Of a DNA stretch of 64,000 bases, positions 24,855-33,557 are shown in pieces; the first letter of the stretch is position 1; each line of letters starts with the position of its first letter. Source of the DNA: Marinobacter mangrovi. Lineage in GTDB: Bacteria > Pseudomonadota > Gammaproteobacteria > Pseudomonadales > Oleiphilaceae. A model generated the notes under the pieces. The model worked only from the letters and a program-made list of their open reading frames with translations. It did not search any database and was not told where the DNA came from. The DNA lies in NCBI RefSeq assembly GCF_016798325.1, contig NZ_JAERVO010000002.1, positions 716,207 to 780,206 on the forward strand, read 5' to 3'. The position numbers and the translations under genes are program-made.

Positions 24855-25556
24855 TCAGGGATCCGGCGGCAAGTACACCGGATCCTTCGCAGTCTCCCCA
24901 CTGCGGAAGGTTTTAACCGGACTGACCTGCAGCGGCACGACAATCCTCGGATGTTCCAGATAGCTGGCGACGGGCTTGGGGAGGGTGTGGATGTCATAGA
25001 GCCAGGCGTCCACGAAAGCCTTGTCTGCCGGAATGAAGCAGGGAAAAGCCTTCTCGTGATAGGGCGCGAAACGAGGATGGATATCCCGGGTCATCACGGC
25101 GCAGCTGTAGCAGCCGTTGTCGAAGTGCTGATAGAGCGCGCCGAGCAGGAACGGTAACTCGCCCTCGATCAGGAAGTGCTGTTTGACGCCGTCGATCTCT
25201 TTGGTTTCACCCAACCCGGTGGCCACCACCAGCGCCCGGCGATGGAGCAGGGCGCCCCGCCAGTAGGGTGAATCCAGGTTCCGTGCATTGAAGGTCGTGC
25301 GCTCTCCGACGCGCAACGTGTCGCCGGCGGGCGTGCAGTCATACCACCAGGTGGCATCAACGGGCGTCGCACTGCCTTCGTCCGGGACAATCAGGCCCCG
25401 GATTTTCCGCTCCGGATCGCCGCCGAAGGCCGGGTAATAATGCTCGATGGCCTGCTCGGTGGGCTGATGCCGGTCAGCCAGCTCGCCGAGACCGATTTCC
25501 TCCAGCAGATCCTGAATTTCCGGACAGTCGGTCACACGTCGGATGTAGCCGCACAT
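24855..25556 (-). CDS. Divergent SRAP (YedK/HMCES-like) protein
   Basis: This 233-residue protein keeps the SRAP active-site pattern: Cys2 right after the initiator (MCGYIRR), N90 in FNARNLDSP, E118 in TGLGETKE, and H167 in PYHEKAFPCFI. In YedK/HMCES these residues form a thiazolidine DNA-protein crosslink with abasic sites in single-stranded DNA. The sequence between motifs is far from typical YedK (for example GLGETK replaces GWYEW), so it is a divergent branch. It converges with the SCO gene, and the link to DNA repair is family-based. Confidence 0.82.
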   Translation of the reverse strand: MCGYIRRVTDCPEIQDLLEEIGLGELADRHQPTEQAIEHYYPAFGGDPERKIRGLIVPDEGSATPVDATWWYDCTPAGDTLRVGERTTFNARNLDSPYWRGALLHRRALVVATGLGETKEIDGVKQHFLIEGELPFLLGALYQHFDNGCYSCAVMTRDIHPRFAPYHEKAFPCFIPADKAFVDAWLYDIHTLPKPVASYLEHPRIVVPLQVSPVKTFRSGETAKDPVYLPPDP

Positions 25557-25604
25557 GGGGATGCGCCTCTGACCCTCGATACCGAATTCGGTGCTGACGC
25601 AAAG

Positions 25605-25796
25605 TCAGGACAGCTTGTGGCGATCAAAAATCTCCTGAATTTCCCGGCGCTCAGTCTCCGGGATCAGCACTTTAATCACCTGGTTATCTTCATCGATGTA
25701 GATGTTATCCCGCGGGATGCCCGAGGCGATCAGGTCTTCCCAGACGTTTTTGGCCTGCTCAGGGGATTTGTAATGGCCATTGGCGGGTGAGCTCAT
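25605..25796 (-). CDS. Small hypothetical protein
   Basis: This 63-residue protein has its start chosen at MSSPANGHYKSPEQ (25796), because AAGGAGG lies nine bases upstream. It contains KSPEQAKNVWEDLIASGIPR, then DNIYIDEDNQVIKVLIPE, a beta-alpha-beta pattern like the small general-stress or flavin-type ferredoxin-like folds. No name is justified. It is transcribed toward the SRAP gene with a 48-base gap. Confidence 0.7.
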   Translation of the reverse strand: MSSPANGHYKSPEQAKNVWEDLIASGIPRDNIYIDEDNQVIKVLIPETERREIQEIFDRHKLS

Positions 25797-25891
25797 CGGT
25801 CCGCCCTCCTTGTTGATCGAACGCACCTGATTAAAGATTAGTGCGCAATGAGAGGGCTCGCCAATCCGCCCACTCCGGCGGATGCTTCCGG

Positions 25892-26296
25892 TCAGTGACG
25901 ATCTTTCCGCAAGGCATTGAGTTCGCGGGTGTGGGCTTCCAGCTCATCGGTCGCCTCATCCAGTTTTTTCCGACGCTTCTCGACCTTGTCCATGTCGCCA
26001 TCCTGGACCGCTTCGTTCAGTTCCTCGCGGCGCTCTTTCACTTCCTCCATGCTTTCCTGCAGGTTGTCTTCGGCATCGGACAGCAGCTTGTCATCGGTGC
26101 AGTTTGACCGCAAGCCATCCAGTGCTTCCTGCAGATCGTCCACGCGGTGGCTGTTGCCCTGCTGGCGGGCGGTGTCCATCTGTTGCTGGATATCGGCTTC
26201 CTTGGCGGCGCAAAGCGGGTTGTCGTTGGCCTGGGCCGGAGCGAAATAAGCCAACGTCAGGACGCATGCCGACAGAGTGATCACGGTTCTATTCAT
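25892..26296 (-). CDS. DUF1090-family (YqjC-like) periplasmic protein
   Basis: This 134-residue protein has its start at MNRTVITLSACVLTLAYFAP (26296) with GAGGAT upstream, followed by an Ala-x-Ala cleavage site (APAQA). The mature protein starts NPLCAAKEADIQQQMDTARQ and is almost wholly charged coiled coil, with a second cysteine in LRSNCTDD. This is the DUF1090 pattern. The role is unknown; E. coli YqjC is periplasmic. Confidence 0.84.
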   Translation of the reverse strand: MNRTVITLSACVLTLAYFAPAQANDNPLCAAKEADIQQQMDTARQQGNSHRVDDLQEALDGLRSNCTDDKLLSDAEDNLQESMEEVKERREELNEAVQDGDMDKVEKRRKKLDEATDELEAHTRELNALRKDRH

Positions 26297-26437
26297 GGGA
26301 ACATCCTCGCTCGTGAGTCGATGGGGTGTGGATGTGTTTGCGCTGATCATGGTGTGGGGCGTCGGCCCGAATAGCAACCGTCATTGATCGGGGCGCTGGC
26401 CGGAATGGATAGAGAGCGTCTGGTGTATGGAAACGGA

Positions 26438-26459
26438 ACGTTATAATGTTGCATAATTC
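26438..26459. promoter_or_regulatory. Zur-like operator overlapping a promoter -10
   Basis: The stretch AACGTTATAATGTTGCATAA contains a perfect TATAAT (26442-26447) embedded in an imperfect GTTATAAT/ATTATGCAAC-like inverted repeat resembling the proteobacterial Zur box (GTTATANTATAAC). It lies about 57 bases upstream of the DUF1007-NicO gene pair, a pair predicted in Zur regulons. The match is partial. Confidence 0.5.
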
Positions 26460-26515
26460 GGCTGTCGTCCGTGAGCCCGGCGGGCGGTTCAGTCAACCAA
26501 CCCGGTTACGCATCC

Positions 26516-27199
26516 ATGTCGCGAATCCCTCTGTGCTTTAGCAGGCGTCACCCTGCTTTCATCTCATTGCCGTTATTGCTCCTGTGGCTGGTGACGGCAT
26601 CCACGGCCAGCGCCCATCCTCATGGTTGGGTGGATTACACCGTCCGCGTCTTGTTCGATAGCCAGGGGCGGGTTTCAGCGCTCCAGCAACGCTGGAAATT
26701 GGACCCGATGTACAGCCTGACGCTGATGGAGGAGATGAAGCAGGATGGCGGGGCCGGGCAGCAGCAACAGCAGCTCGACGCGTTGGGCAGCCAGATCGTG
26801 AAGAACATTGGCAAGCAGCACTATCTTTCCCATGTCTACCGGAACGGGAAGGAACTTGAACTGGGCCAGGTGACGGAATACACCGCGCTCCTGAGTGGCC
26901 AGCGCGTTGAGTTCATGTTCGTGTTGCCACTGGCCACACCCCAGAAGCCGGGGGGCGATCGCCTCAGCTGGAAGATCTACGATCCGACGTATTTTATCGA
27001 ATTCCTCTACGACAACGAGATCGACCAGCCGTTGACGATGAGCGGTGCGCCGGAAGGCTGCACGACCCACATCGTCCACTTCAAACCCGATCCCAAACTG
27101 GTGGCCAAGGCGGCCGCGATTGATGTCACCGGCCAGGCGCCGGATGGCATGGGGAAACTGTTCGCCGATACCGGAAAGCTGAAATGTCCCGCCGACTAA
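26516..27199 (+). CDS. DUF1007-family periplasmic metal-transport protein
   Basis: This 227-residue protein has an ATG start at 26516; an in-frame GTG at 26471 would add 15 residues before the signal peptide. After the signal sequence the mature N-terminus reads AHPHGWVDYTVRVLFDSQGR, the metal-binding HPHxW start of DUF1007. Further parts (WKIYDPTYFIEFLYDNE, CTTHIVHFKPD) fit the family. It overlaps the next gene by 16 bases and is believed to work with the NicO-type permease in nickel, cobalt or zinc transport. Confidence 0.88.
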   Translation: MSRIPLCFSRRHPAFISLPLLLLWLVTASTASAHPHGWVDYTVRVLFDSQGRVSALQQRWKLDPMYSLTLMEEMKQDGGAGQQQQQLDALGSQIVKNIGKQHYLSHVYRNGKELELGQVTEYTALLSGQRVEFMFVLPLATPQKPGGDRLSWKIYDPTYFIEFLYDNEIDQPLTMSGAPEGCTTHIVHFKPDPKLVAKAAAIDVTGQAPDGMGKLFADTGKLKCPAD

Positions 27200-28209
27200 G
27201 CCTGCTGATTGTATTGCTCCCCGTTCTTGTGCTGGTGCTTGTGGCGTTGACGCCCAGCGGCGAGGCCGCCGGTCTGTGGCTACTGGGGCAGATGCTGGAA
27301 TGGCAGCGTTCCCTGCAGCGGGGGCTGTCGCTGAACATGATGCAGTTCTCCCAGCACACCGACGCCGGTACGCTGCTGACACTGGTGGGTCTGAGTCTGG
27401 GCTATGGCGTCTTCCATGCCGTGGGACCGGGCCACGGCAAGGCTGTGATCTCGACCTACCTCCTGGTCCACCGCGCGGAGCTGATGCGGGGAATTCGTCT
27501 GACGGTCGCGGCCGCGTTTCTGCAGGGCATCGTGGCGATCGGCTTGGTGGGGGTTCTGGTGATTGGGCTGGGGATGCTCACGCGACACGCCATGGCCGAC
27601 ACGGTCATTATGGAACGGATCAGCTATGGGCTGGTGGCCTTGCTGGGCGGCTGGCTCAGCCTGCGGGCGCTGTTGCGAGTACGCCGGCTGCTGAAGCCGT
27701 CGACGGCCGAACCGATGGTGACTTCACCCTTACAACCGTTAACCCCTGTGGCGACGTTGTCCGGATCAGGCGCGCCGACGGCGTTCCATCCCGTTACGGT
27801 CGACGTCTCTGACCATGGCCCCGATTGCCACTGCGGTCGGGATCATCACGTCCACCCAGGCCGGGTCGGCCATGACTGGCGGGAAAGCCTGGGCGTCATC
27901 TTCTCCATCGGCCTGCGCCCCTGCAGCGGCGCGATCATGATCCTGGGTGTCGCCGTCATGCTGGGTCACTGGTGGATCGGCGTGGCGGCGGTGCTGGCAA
28001 TGTCCGTCGGTACGGCGCTAACCACATCCGCGCTGGCGGCTTTTACGGTGTTGGCCCGGCGCCAGGCAGGCCGGTTGGCAAAGCGCACTCCGCCGCAGTG
28101 GCAGGCGCTGCTGGGGCAGGGGTTGGCGCTGTGTGGCGGCCTTCTCATCGCGGCAATGGGGGTGTTTCTTCTACTCCATGTCGCGGCGCTCTCGATACCG
28201 ATGATTTAG
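27184..28209 (+). CDS. NicO/RcnA-type nickel/cobalt (or zinc) transporter
   Basis: This 341-residue inner-membrane protein has about six to seven helices. It carries HAVGPGHGKAVISTYLLVHR (residues about 78-97) and a C-terminal SIGLRPCSGAIMILGV, the two signature motifs of the NicO family. Between them a histidine/cysteine-rich loop (HGPDCHCGRDHHVHPG) likely collects metal. Family members export Ni/Co (RcnA) or are proposed zinc importers when paired with DUF1007. The Zur-like site upstream favours zinc, but this is inference. Confidence 0.9.
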   Translation: MSRRLSLLIVLLPVLVLVLVALTPSGEAAGLWLLGQMLEWQRSLQRGLSLNMMQFSQHTDAGTLLTLVGLSLGYGVFHAVGPGHGKAVISTYLLVHRAELMRGIRLTVAAAFLQGIVAIGLVGVLVIGLGMLTRHAMADTVIMERISYGLVALLGGWLSLRALLRVRRLLKPSTAEPMVTSPLQPLTPVATLSGSGAPTAFHPVTVDVSDHGPDCHCGRDHHVHPGRVGHDWRESLGVIFSIGLRPCSGAIMILGVAVMLGHWWIGVAAVLAMSVGTALTTSALAAFTVLARRQAGRLAKRTPPQWQALLGQGLALCGGLLIAAMGVFLLLHVAALSIPMI

Positions 28210-28246
28210 ATCTCGATGAATCGACACAAGGGGCGCCCAGGACCTA

Positions 28247-29380
28247 TCAGTAAGCGCTGTTGCCAGTCAGCGAGGTGGAGGCTTCGTTTACCTGCGCAAC
28301 CTGATTAGCCGACTGCGATGTATGAACCGTTGCGATCACAGACATCCCCACGCGTAACTGATTGAGTCGTTCCTGGCCCGGATCAAGTCTGATTTTGACG
28401 GCTACGCGTTGGACGACTTTTGTGAAGTTACCCGTGGCGTTAGATGGGCGGATCGGCGACAACGATAGGCCCGTGGCAGGAGCGATGCTATCGACTCGGC
28501 CGTGAAACTCTGAGCCGGGTAAAGCATCCACTGTGATCGATACGGCCTGGCCCAGAGTGAGATTCGACAACTGGGTTTCGCGGAAATTTCCACTGACGTA
28601 AGCCTGTGCCAGCGGAACTACCGCAAGCAAGGGTGACCCAGGTGACACGAAGGCGCCCATACGCACCGTACGTTGTGCCACAAAGCCGTTGATTGGAGAC
28701 TTGATTCGGGTATAGGAGAGTTTCAGGGCGGCTTGCTCGACATTGGCTTTCGCGATACCCAGGTCGTTCTTTGCACGCGCTTTCAGCGCATTGAGCACAT
28801 CCACTTCCCGAAGTGCGGCATCCAGCGAGGATTGAGCAAAGTCCTGGTTTGCATGCGCAGTGGCCAATTGAGTGCGCGCCTTTTGCGCCTGCTGCAGGGA
28901 ACCCGCGCCACGTTTTGCCAGCTTGAGATAGCGGTTCAGTTCCTGGCCGGCAAATACCACCTGTGCCTTAGCGGCAGCGAGTTTTGCCCGGGCACCGGCG
29001 ATCAGAGTCTGCTGGTGTGTCAGGTTGGCGATTGCCTGGTCGTATTGAGCCTTTGCCTTGCCGGCCTGAGCCCGGGCAGAGGTCAGCGCCAGGCGGAAAT
29101 CCCTGTCGTCGATGGTAGCCAGCAACTGACCGGCGTGCACAGGCTGGTTGTCAATGACCAACACTTCGCTAACGTGTCCAGCGACTCGGGGCGAAACCAG
29201 CGTACTGTCGGCAGAGACGTAGGCGTCGTCGGTTGACGGGTCGTCCGCCGGAGAGCTGAATCCCCCCAGGCAGAAGGTCGCGGTAACGGCCACGGTGACG
29301 GTAGCGAACAAGGCAATCGAGCCTTTGACGAGGCGCCGCTGGGTTGACGTGTGTTGTGTTTGTGGGGCTTGAGTGGTCAT
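28247..29380 (-). CDS. HlyD/EmrA-type membrane fusion protein
   Basis: This 377-residue protein has its start at MTTQAPQTQHTSTQRR (29380) with GGAG upstream. One N-terminal transmembrane helix (GSIALFATVTVAVTATFCLG) precedes the first barrel-sandwich half (VSPRVAGHVSEVLVIDNQPV), a long alpha-hairpin rich in Ala/Lys/Gln (about residues 95-200), and the second half LSYTRIKSPINGFVAQRTVR. This is the periplasmic adaptor of an EmrAB-type efflux pump. The pump gene lies just upstream in the same operon. Confidence 0.92.
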   Translation of the reverse strand: MTTQAPQTQHTSTQRRLVKGSIALFATVTVAVTATFCLGGFSSPADDPSTDDAYVSADSTLVSPRVAGHVSEVLVIDNQPVHAGQLLATIDDRDFRLALTSARAQAGKAKAQYDQAIANLTHQQTLIAGARAKLAAAKAQVVFAGQELNRYLKLAKRGAGSLQQAQKARTQLATAHANQDFAQSSLDAALREVDVLNALKARAKNDLGIAKANVEQAALKLSYTRIKSPINGFVAQRTVRMGAFVSPGSPLLAVVPLAQAYVSGNFRETQLSNLTLGQAVSITVDALPGSEFHGRVDSIAPATGLSLSPIRPSNATGNFTKVVQRVAVKIRLDPGQERLNQLRVGMSVIATVHTSQSANQVAQVNEASTSLTGNSAY

Positions 29381-29414
29381 GGTGAATGTCTCCATCTGGT
29401 TCTGAGTAAGGCGT

Positions 29415-31007
29415 TTAACGCACCGTGGTCATCGGCGGCAGGACCCGGCGAGGGACCAGCGGCACAGCAACCAGGAGCATTAGTGAGAGCAAGGCCATTC
29501 GCTGGTAGAGATCGGCGGCGGCGAGCACATGGGCCTGGGTGGCGACCTGATGACCCAGAGCGGACAGCGCGTCAGGCATCGTCGATGCCCCGTTGTGCAT
29601 CAGTTGCTGCAGCTGGAAACCCAGGGCCTGGGGATGGCCGCCGATCTGGTCGGCCAGTTGGTTGGCGTGGGTTTCACCCTGAAGCCTCATCAGGCCGGTC
29701 GTGACGGCAGTGCCGACGACGCCGGCAAACGACCGGATGGTGTTGAACCAGGCTGAGGCCAGGGGACCTTCGGCCGGGTTCACCACACTTGTGGAGGACA
29801 TCAGCAGAGCAATCACCACCATCGGCTGGCCCAGTGTCTGCAGCGCCAGCGGGGCGTAAAACGACGTGCGGGACCAGTCGCTGGTCACCTGGCTCATGGC
29901 AGCCAGTGACACCGCACAAAAACCGAGCCCGATCACCATCAGCCAACGGCAGTCCATCCAGCGACGATTACAGAGCGCGGCGAGCGCGGGCAATACGATC
30001 AACTGCGGTACGGCGATCAGCAGGGCCAGCGGCGCACTCTGCAGGGGGCGGTATCCCTGGATCGATGTCAGGTAGCCGGCGGTGACCCCCATCGAGGTGG
30101 AAAAGACGATCAGTGTGCCGGTCAGCGTGGCCAGCGCGTGTGAAAAATTACGGCGTTTGAGGATGCCCAGGCCGAAGAACGGGACAGGCTGCTGGGTCTC
30201 GTTGATCAGGAACAGGATCAGGAGAAGGCTGCCGCCGATCAGGAGGCCGCTGATCAGCGGCGATTGGAACCAGCCCAGCCAGTCTCCCTGCAGCAGTCCA
30301 ATAACGAGGGCGCAAATGCCCGGGAGGCCGGTGGCAACGCCGAGCCAGTTGAATTGCTGGAAACGTTCGAGGCGCAGGGGGTCCTGCGGCAGCCCCCAGG
30401 CCACGGCAGCCAGGCTGATGAGCCCGACGGGCAACACCTGGATGAACAGCCACTGCCAGCCCAGTGATTCGGTCCAGAGGGCAGCCAGCGGTAAACTGAG
30501 ATTGGGCCCGAAAGTGGCGGTCAGCGCATAACCGGCAAGACCGAAGAGTCTGAACTGCGGCGGCAGGAAACGCAGGGCGACGGTCATCAGGATGGGCGGC
30601 AGGCTTCCGGCCATCCACCCCTGGGCGGCTCGCAGGGTGACCAGCGCCGGGTAATTGGGAGCAATCGGACAGAGCAGACCCAGCAGGATCAGACCGCCGA
30701 TTGCGAACAGGGTAAAGCGGCGCAGTGAAAAGGTGACAGCGCACCACGGAGCGAACGCCATGGCGGCGACTTCGCTGGCGCGATAGGCTGCGGAGAGCCA
30801 CCGGCTCTCATCGTGGCCCAGTGAGAAACCGCCCAGTACATCGGCCATGGCGGCGGACACCACGCTGCCGTTCAGCCCCGCGAGCAACGATGCCAGCAGC
30901 ACGCCCAACAGACCGACCAGCATTCGTGTTGTCAGACCCTGAGTGGCGTTTGCTGTCGGAGTCGTCGGTGCGGCGGCGGGAGCGCCTTGGGGCAAAACGG
31001 CGTTCAT
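29415..31007 (-). CDS. DHA2-family MFS drug efflux permease (EmrB-like)
   Basis: This 530-residue protein has its start at MNAVLPQGAPAAAPTTPTAN (31007), preceded by GAGGCATCC; the open frame extends upstream over the next gene but without homology. Fourteen hydrophobic segments and a DHA2-type first helix (LLGVLLASLLAGLNGSVVSA) identify the proton-driven partner of EmrA. It is 34 bases upstream of the fusion-protein gene and 44 bases downstream of an AhpD-like gene. Drug or lipophilic-compound efflux is inferred. Confidence 0.91.
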   Translation of the reverse strand: MNAVLPQGAPAAAPTTPTANATQGLTTRMLVGLLGVLLASLLAGLNGSVVSAAMADVLGGFSLGHDESRWLSAAYRASEVAAMAFAPWCAVTFSLRRFTLFAIGGLILLGLLCPIAPNYPALVTLRAAQGWMAGSLPPILMTVALRFLPPQFRLFGLAGYALTATFGPNLSLPLAALWTESLGWQWLFIQVLPVGLISLAAVAWGLPQDPLRLERFQQFNWLGVATGLPGICALVIGLLQGDWLGWFQSPLISGLLIGGSLLLILFLINETQQPVPFFGLGILKRRNFSHALATLTGTLIVFSTSMGVTAGYLTSIQGYRPLQSAPLALLIAVPQLIVLPALAALCNRRWMDCRWLMVIGLGFCAVSLAAMSQVTSDWSRTSFYAPLALQTLGQPMVVIALLMSSTSVVNPAEGPLASAWFNTIRSFAGVVGTAVTTGLMRLQGETHANQLADQIGGHPQALGFQLQQLMHNGASTMPDALSALGHQVATQAHVLAAADLYQRMALLSLMLLVAVPLVPRRVLPPMTTVR

Positions 31008-31051
31008 GGTGGATGCCTCTTGGTTGGGGTACCGGGCGGTTGCTGGGGCGG

Positions 31052-31489
31052 TTAGGCCGGCAGCTTGCGGAAGCCGATGGCGAAGCGGTTCCAGGTGTTG
31101 ATGATGCTGATCAGCAGCGTGAGATCGGCCAGTTCGGTGTCGGAGAACTGGGCACTGACCGTGTCGTAGGCGCTGTCCGGGGCGTGGGTTTCTGCGACCA
31201 GCGTCAGCGCTTCGGTCCACTCCAGCGCGGCGCGTTCGCGCTCGGTGAAGTAGGGGGTTTCCCGCCAGGCGCTGAGCGTCGCCAGACGTTGCTCTGTTTC
31301 GCCTGCCTTGCGTGCATCGCTGGCGTGCATGTTGAGGCAGAAGGCACAGCCATTGATCTGCGAGGCGCGCAGTCTCACCAGCTCAGTCAAGGGTTTTTCC
31401 AGACTGGATTTGGCAATGTGTTCTTCCACCACCAGCAGGGACTTGATGGCGCCGGGGCTTGCTTTGTAGAAATCGATGCGTGAGCTCAT
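31052..31489 (-). CDS. AhpD-like carboxymuconolactone decarboxylase-family protein
   Basis: This 145-residue protein has the AhpD core motif LRASQINGCAFCLNMHASDA with the redox pair CxxC (CAFC) and the proton-relay His three residues later. LATLSAWRETPYFTERERAA and ALTLVAETH follow as in YciW/AhpD-like peroxidase-type proteins. It probably removes organic hydroperoxides or acts on a related electrophile. It leads the efflux operon and is divergent from a LysR gene. Confidence 0.92.
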   Translation of the reverse strand: MSSRIDFYKASPGAIKSLLVVEEHIAKSSLEKPLTELVRLRASQINGCAFCLNMHASDARKAGETEQRLATLSAWRETPYFTERERAALEWTEALTLVAETHAPDSAYDTVSAQFSDTELADLTLLISIINTWNRFAIGFRKLPA

Positions 31490-31627
31490 GTCTTATTCCT
31501 CGGTTGGGGTAGGCTCCCGTGGGGAGTGTTTTCAGTACCGTGTGTTCAGGAATAATCATAAAATGGCCTTTAATTATCGATAAGACGGCAAAAGACCAAC
31601 AGATTATTGCAAAAATAGGACAATTCG

Positions 31628-32530
31628 GTGGACCTCAACGATCTCAGGTATTTCGCGCTGATTGTGGACAACGGCGGCTTCACGGCGGCCGAACGTGTGA
31701 CGCATGTTCACCGCTCCAAGCTCAGCCGCCGGGTGGCCCAGTTGGAGGACGCGCTGGGCGTCCGACTCCTTCACCGTACTACCCGCCGGCTGTCGCTGAC
31801 CGATGCCGGGAAGGTGTTCTACGAGCACTGTGCGGCGATGCTTCTGGAGGCGGAAGCCGCCCATGAGTCCATCAACCAGATGCGGCGCGAGCCGGTGGGC
31901 ACGGTGCGCGTGACCTGTCCGGTGGTGATGGCGCATCTCTATGTGGCAGAGTTGATCGCACAGTTCATGGTGGAAAACCCCAAAGTGCGGGTGGAGCTGG
32001 ACGCAACGGACCGCAGCGTGAACCTGATTGAGGAGCGCTTTGACATTGCAGTGCGCGCCCGCGATACGGCCCGCAATGACCCGGGGCTGGTGGCCAGGAA
32101 GGTTGGGGCGGGCCGATTCATTATGGTGGCCAGCCCGACGTACCTGGGCGACAGGCCGCGTCCGCAAACGCTCGAGGATCTCGACCGGCTTGATTGGGTT
32201 GGTGGACTGGCAGCCGGCGACGAGCAAGTGTGGTCTCTCCACCATGAGCAGGGGGAGGGGGCCCGATTGACCGTGCGCCCGCGCCTGCTGTGCACGGACC
32301 TGAACACCCAGTATCAGGCGGTCATTGGCGGTGTCGGGCTGGCCTTGCTACCGGAAAGGATTGCCTTGCGTGGTCTTAAGTACGACGCTTTGGAGCAGGT
32401 GATGCCTCAATGGAGCACCGCCGAGGAAGATATCCATGTGGTGTTCGTGTCCCGGCGGGGCCTCTTGCCGTCGGTTCGGGCGTTGCTCGATTACCTGTAT
32501 GAAGCATTGCCGGAAGCGCTAGACGCCTGA
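31628..32530 (+). CDS. LysR-family regulator of the efflux operon
   Basis: This 300-residue protein starts at a GTG (31628). The helix-turn-helix (GGFTAAERVTHVHRSKLSRR) and the effector domain starting VGTVRVTCPVVMAHLYVAEL match the CrgA/DmlR branch of LysR regulators. It is divergent from ahpD-emrB-emrA with an AT-rich 138-base gap, so it probably controls that operon. It converges with the LysR gene at 32536, leaving only five bases. Confidence 0.92.
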   Translation: MDLNDLRYFALIVDNGGFTAAERVTHVHRSKLSRRVAQLEDALGVRLLHRTTRRLSLTDAGKVFYEHCAAMLLEAEAAHESINQMRREPVGTVRVTCPVVMAHLYVAELIAQFMVENPKVRVELDATDRSVNLIEERFDIAVRARDTARNDPGLVARKVGAGRFIMVASPTYLGDRPRPQTLEDLDRLDWVGGLAAGDEQVWSLHHEQGEGARLTVRPRLLCTDLNTQYQAVIGGVGLALLPERIALRGLKYDALEQVMPQWSTAEEDIHVVFVSRRGLLPSVRALLDYLYEALPEALDA

Positions 32531-32535
32531 TGGGG

Positions 32536-33453
32536 TTATCGGAAACGATCGATGCCCTGAACCAGCTGTTCTGCCAGTGCCGGGTCCTTCAACCGATCCA
32601 CCCACCACTGGAGTGCCCGTCCCACATGCTCACCCCGCCAGCCGATGTACAGGGTGTTGGGCTCCCTGGGGGCTTCGAGCTGTTTAGCCACCAGATCGCC
32701 ACGATCCAGCAATGACTGGACGCGGGCGTGAGGCAGCCAGCCGACACCGAACCCCTCCCGTTGCGCCCGGATCTTGGCGGCCATGCTGGGCACGGCAAAC
32801 ACTGCCTGACCTCCCAGTACGCCATAGCTCCGAGCCTGCACGTTGCGGGAGGTATCGGCGACAACAATGGCGCGATGCGCCAGAAGCGCCTCGCTCTGAA
32901 TGGGTTCCGGAGCCCGGGCCAAGGGATGGTGGGGCGCGACTGCAAACACCCACTCCATGACGCCCAGCTCGGCCCAGCGCAGCTTCTGAATCGGTGGCGG
33001 TTCGTTGGTGGCGCCGATGACGAGGTCGGCACGGCCATCCCGCAGGGCTTCCCAGGTGCCCCCGAGGATTTCGTGGACGATTCTCAGACTGACCCCGGAC
33101 TGTTGCTTGTCGAAGGCTGTGATAACCGGGAGGAGGATGTCGAACTCCATCAGTTCATCGGTGACGATGGTCAGCCGGTCTTCCCAACCACCGGCCACCT
33201 GCTTGACCCGTTTGGTGACCAGCGAAATGTCCTGTTGCAGGCGAGCGGCTTCTTCGGCCAGAAGTTGGCCTGCCGGCGTCAGCTGCAGTCGATAGCGGCG
33301 ACGGTCAAAGAGCAGCGCGTCGAATCGCGCCTCAAGCTGGCGGGCGGCGTAGGAGATCGTTGAAGGGGCTTTGCCCAGACGTGCCGCCGCCCGGGAGAGA
33401 CTGCCGGTCTCGCGAATGGCTTCGAGCAGGTCCAGTTCATCCACTGACAACAT
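32536..33453 (-). CDS. LysR-family regulator divergent from SDR
   Basis: This 305-residue protein has the DNA-binding segment GSLSRAAARLGKAPSTISYA (about residues 17-36) and the effector region RLTIVTDELMEFDILLPVIT. It belongs to a branch in which helix 3 reads KAPSTISYAARQLE rather than the more usual QPAVSxQI. It is divergent from a short-chain dehydrogenase; a small inverted repeat TCCACCAAGTGGA (33478-33490) lies in the gap between the two genes. Confidence 0.92.
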   Translation of the reverse strand: MLSVDELDLLEAIRETGSLSRAAARLGKAPSTISYAARQLEARFDALLFDRRRYRLQLTPAGQLLAEEAARLQQDISLVTKRVKQVAGGWEDRLTIVTDELMEFDILLPVITAFDKQQSGVSLRIVHEILGGTWEALRDGRADLVIGATNEPPPIQKLRWAELGVMEWVFAVAPHHPLARAPEPIQSEALLAHRAIVVADTSRNVQARSYGVLGGQAVFAVPSMAAKIRAQREGFGVGWLPHARVQSLLDRGDLVAKQLEAPREPNTLYIGWRGEHVGRALQWWVDRLKDPALAEQLVQGIDRFR

Positions 33454-33477
33454 GTTCGATCTCTTCGAATGGTTACG

Positions 33478-33490
33478 TCCACCAAGTGGA
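33478..33490. promoter_or_regulatory. Inverted repeat in LysR-SDR intergenic region
   Basis: TCCAC-CAA-GTGGA lies 25 bases from the LysR start and 68 bases from the SDR start. It is a plausible half of a LysR recognition site or a small palindromic operator. A related TTCCAC occurs at 33534-33539. Confidence 0.42.
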
Positions 33491-33557
33491 ACGTCAAACC
33501 AAGGGAATGGGGGTAACTTAGTGTTCGTTGCATTCCACTATTTCGAAGGAGATTGTC

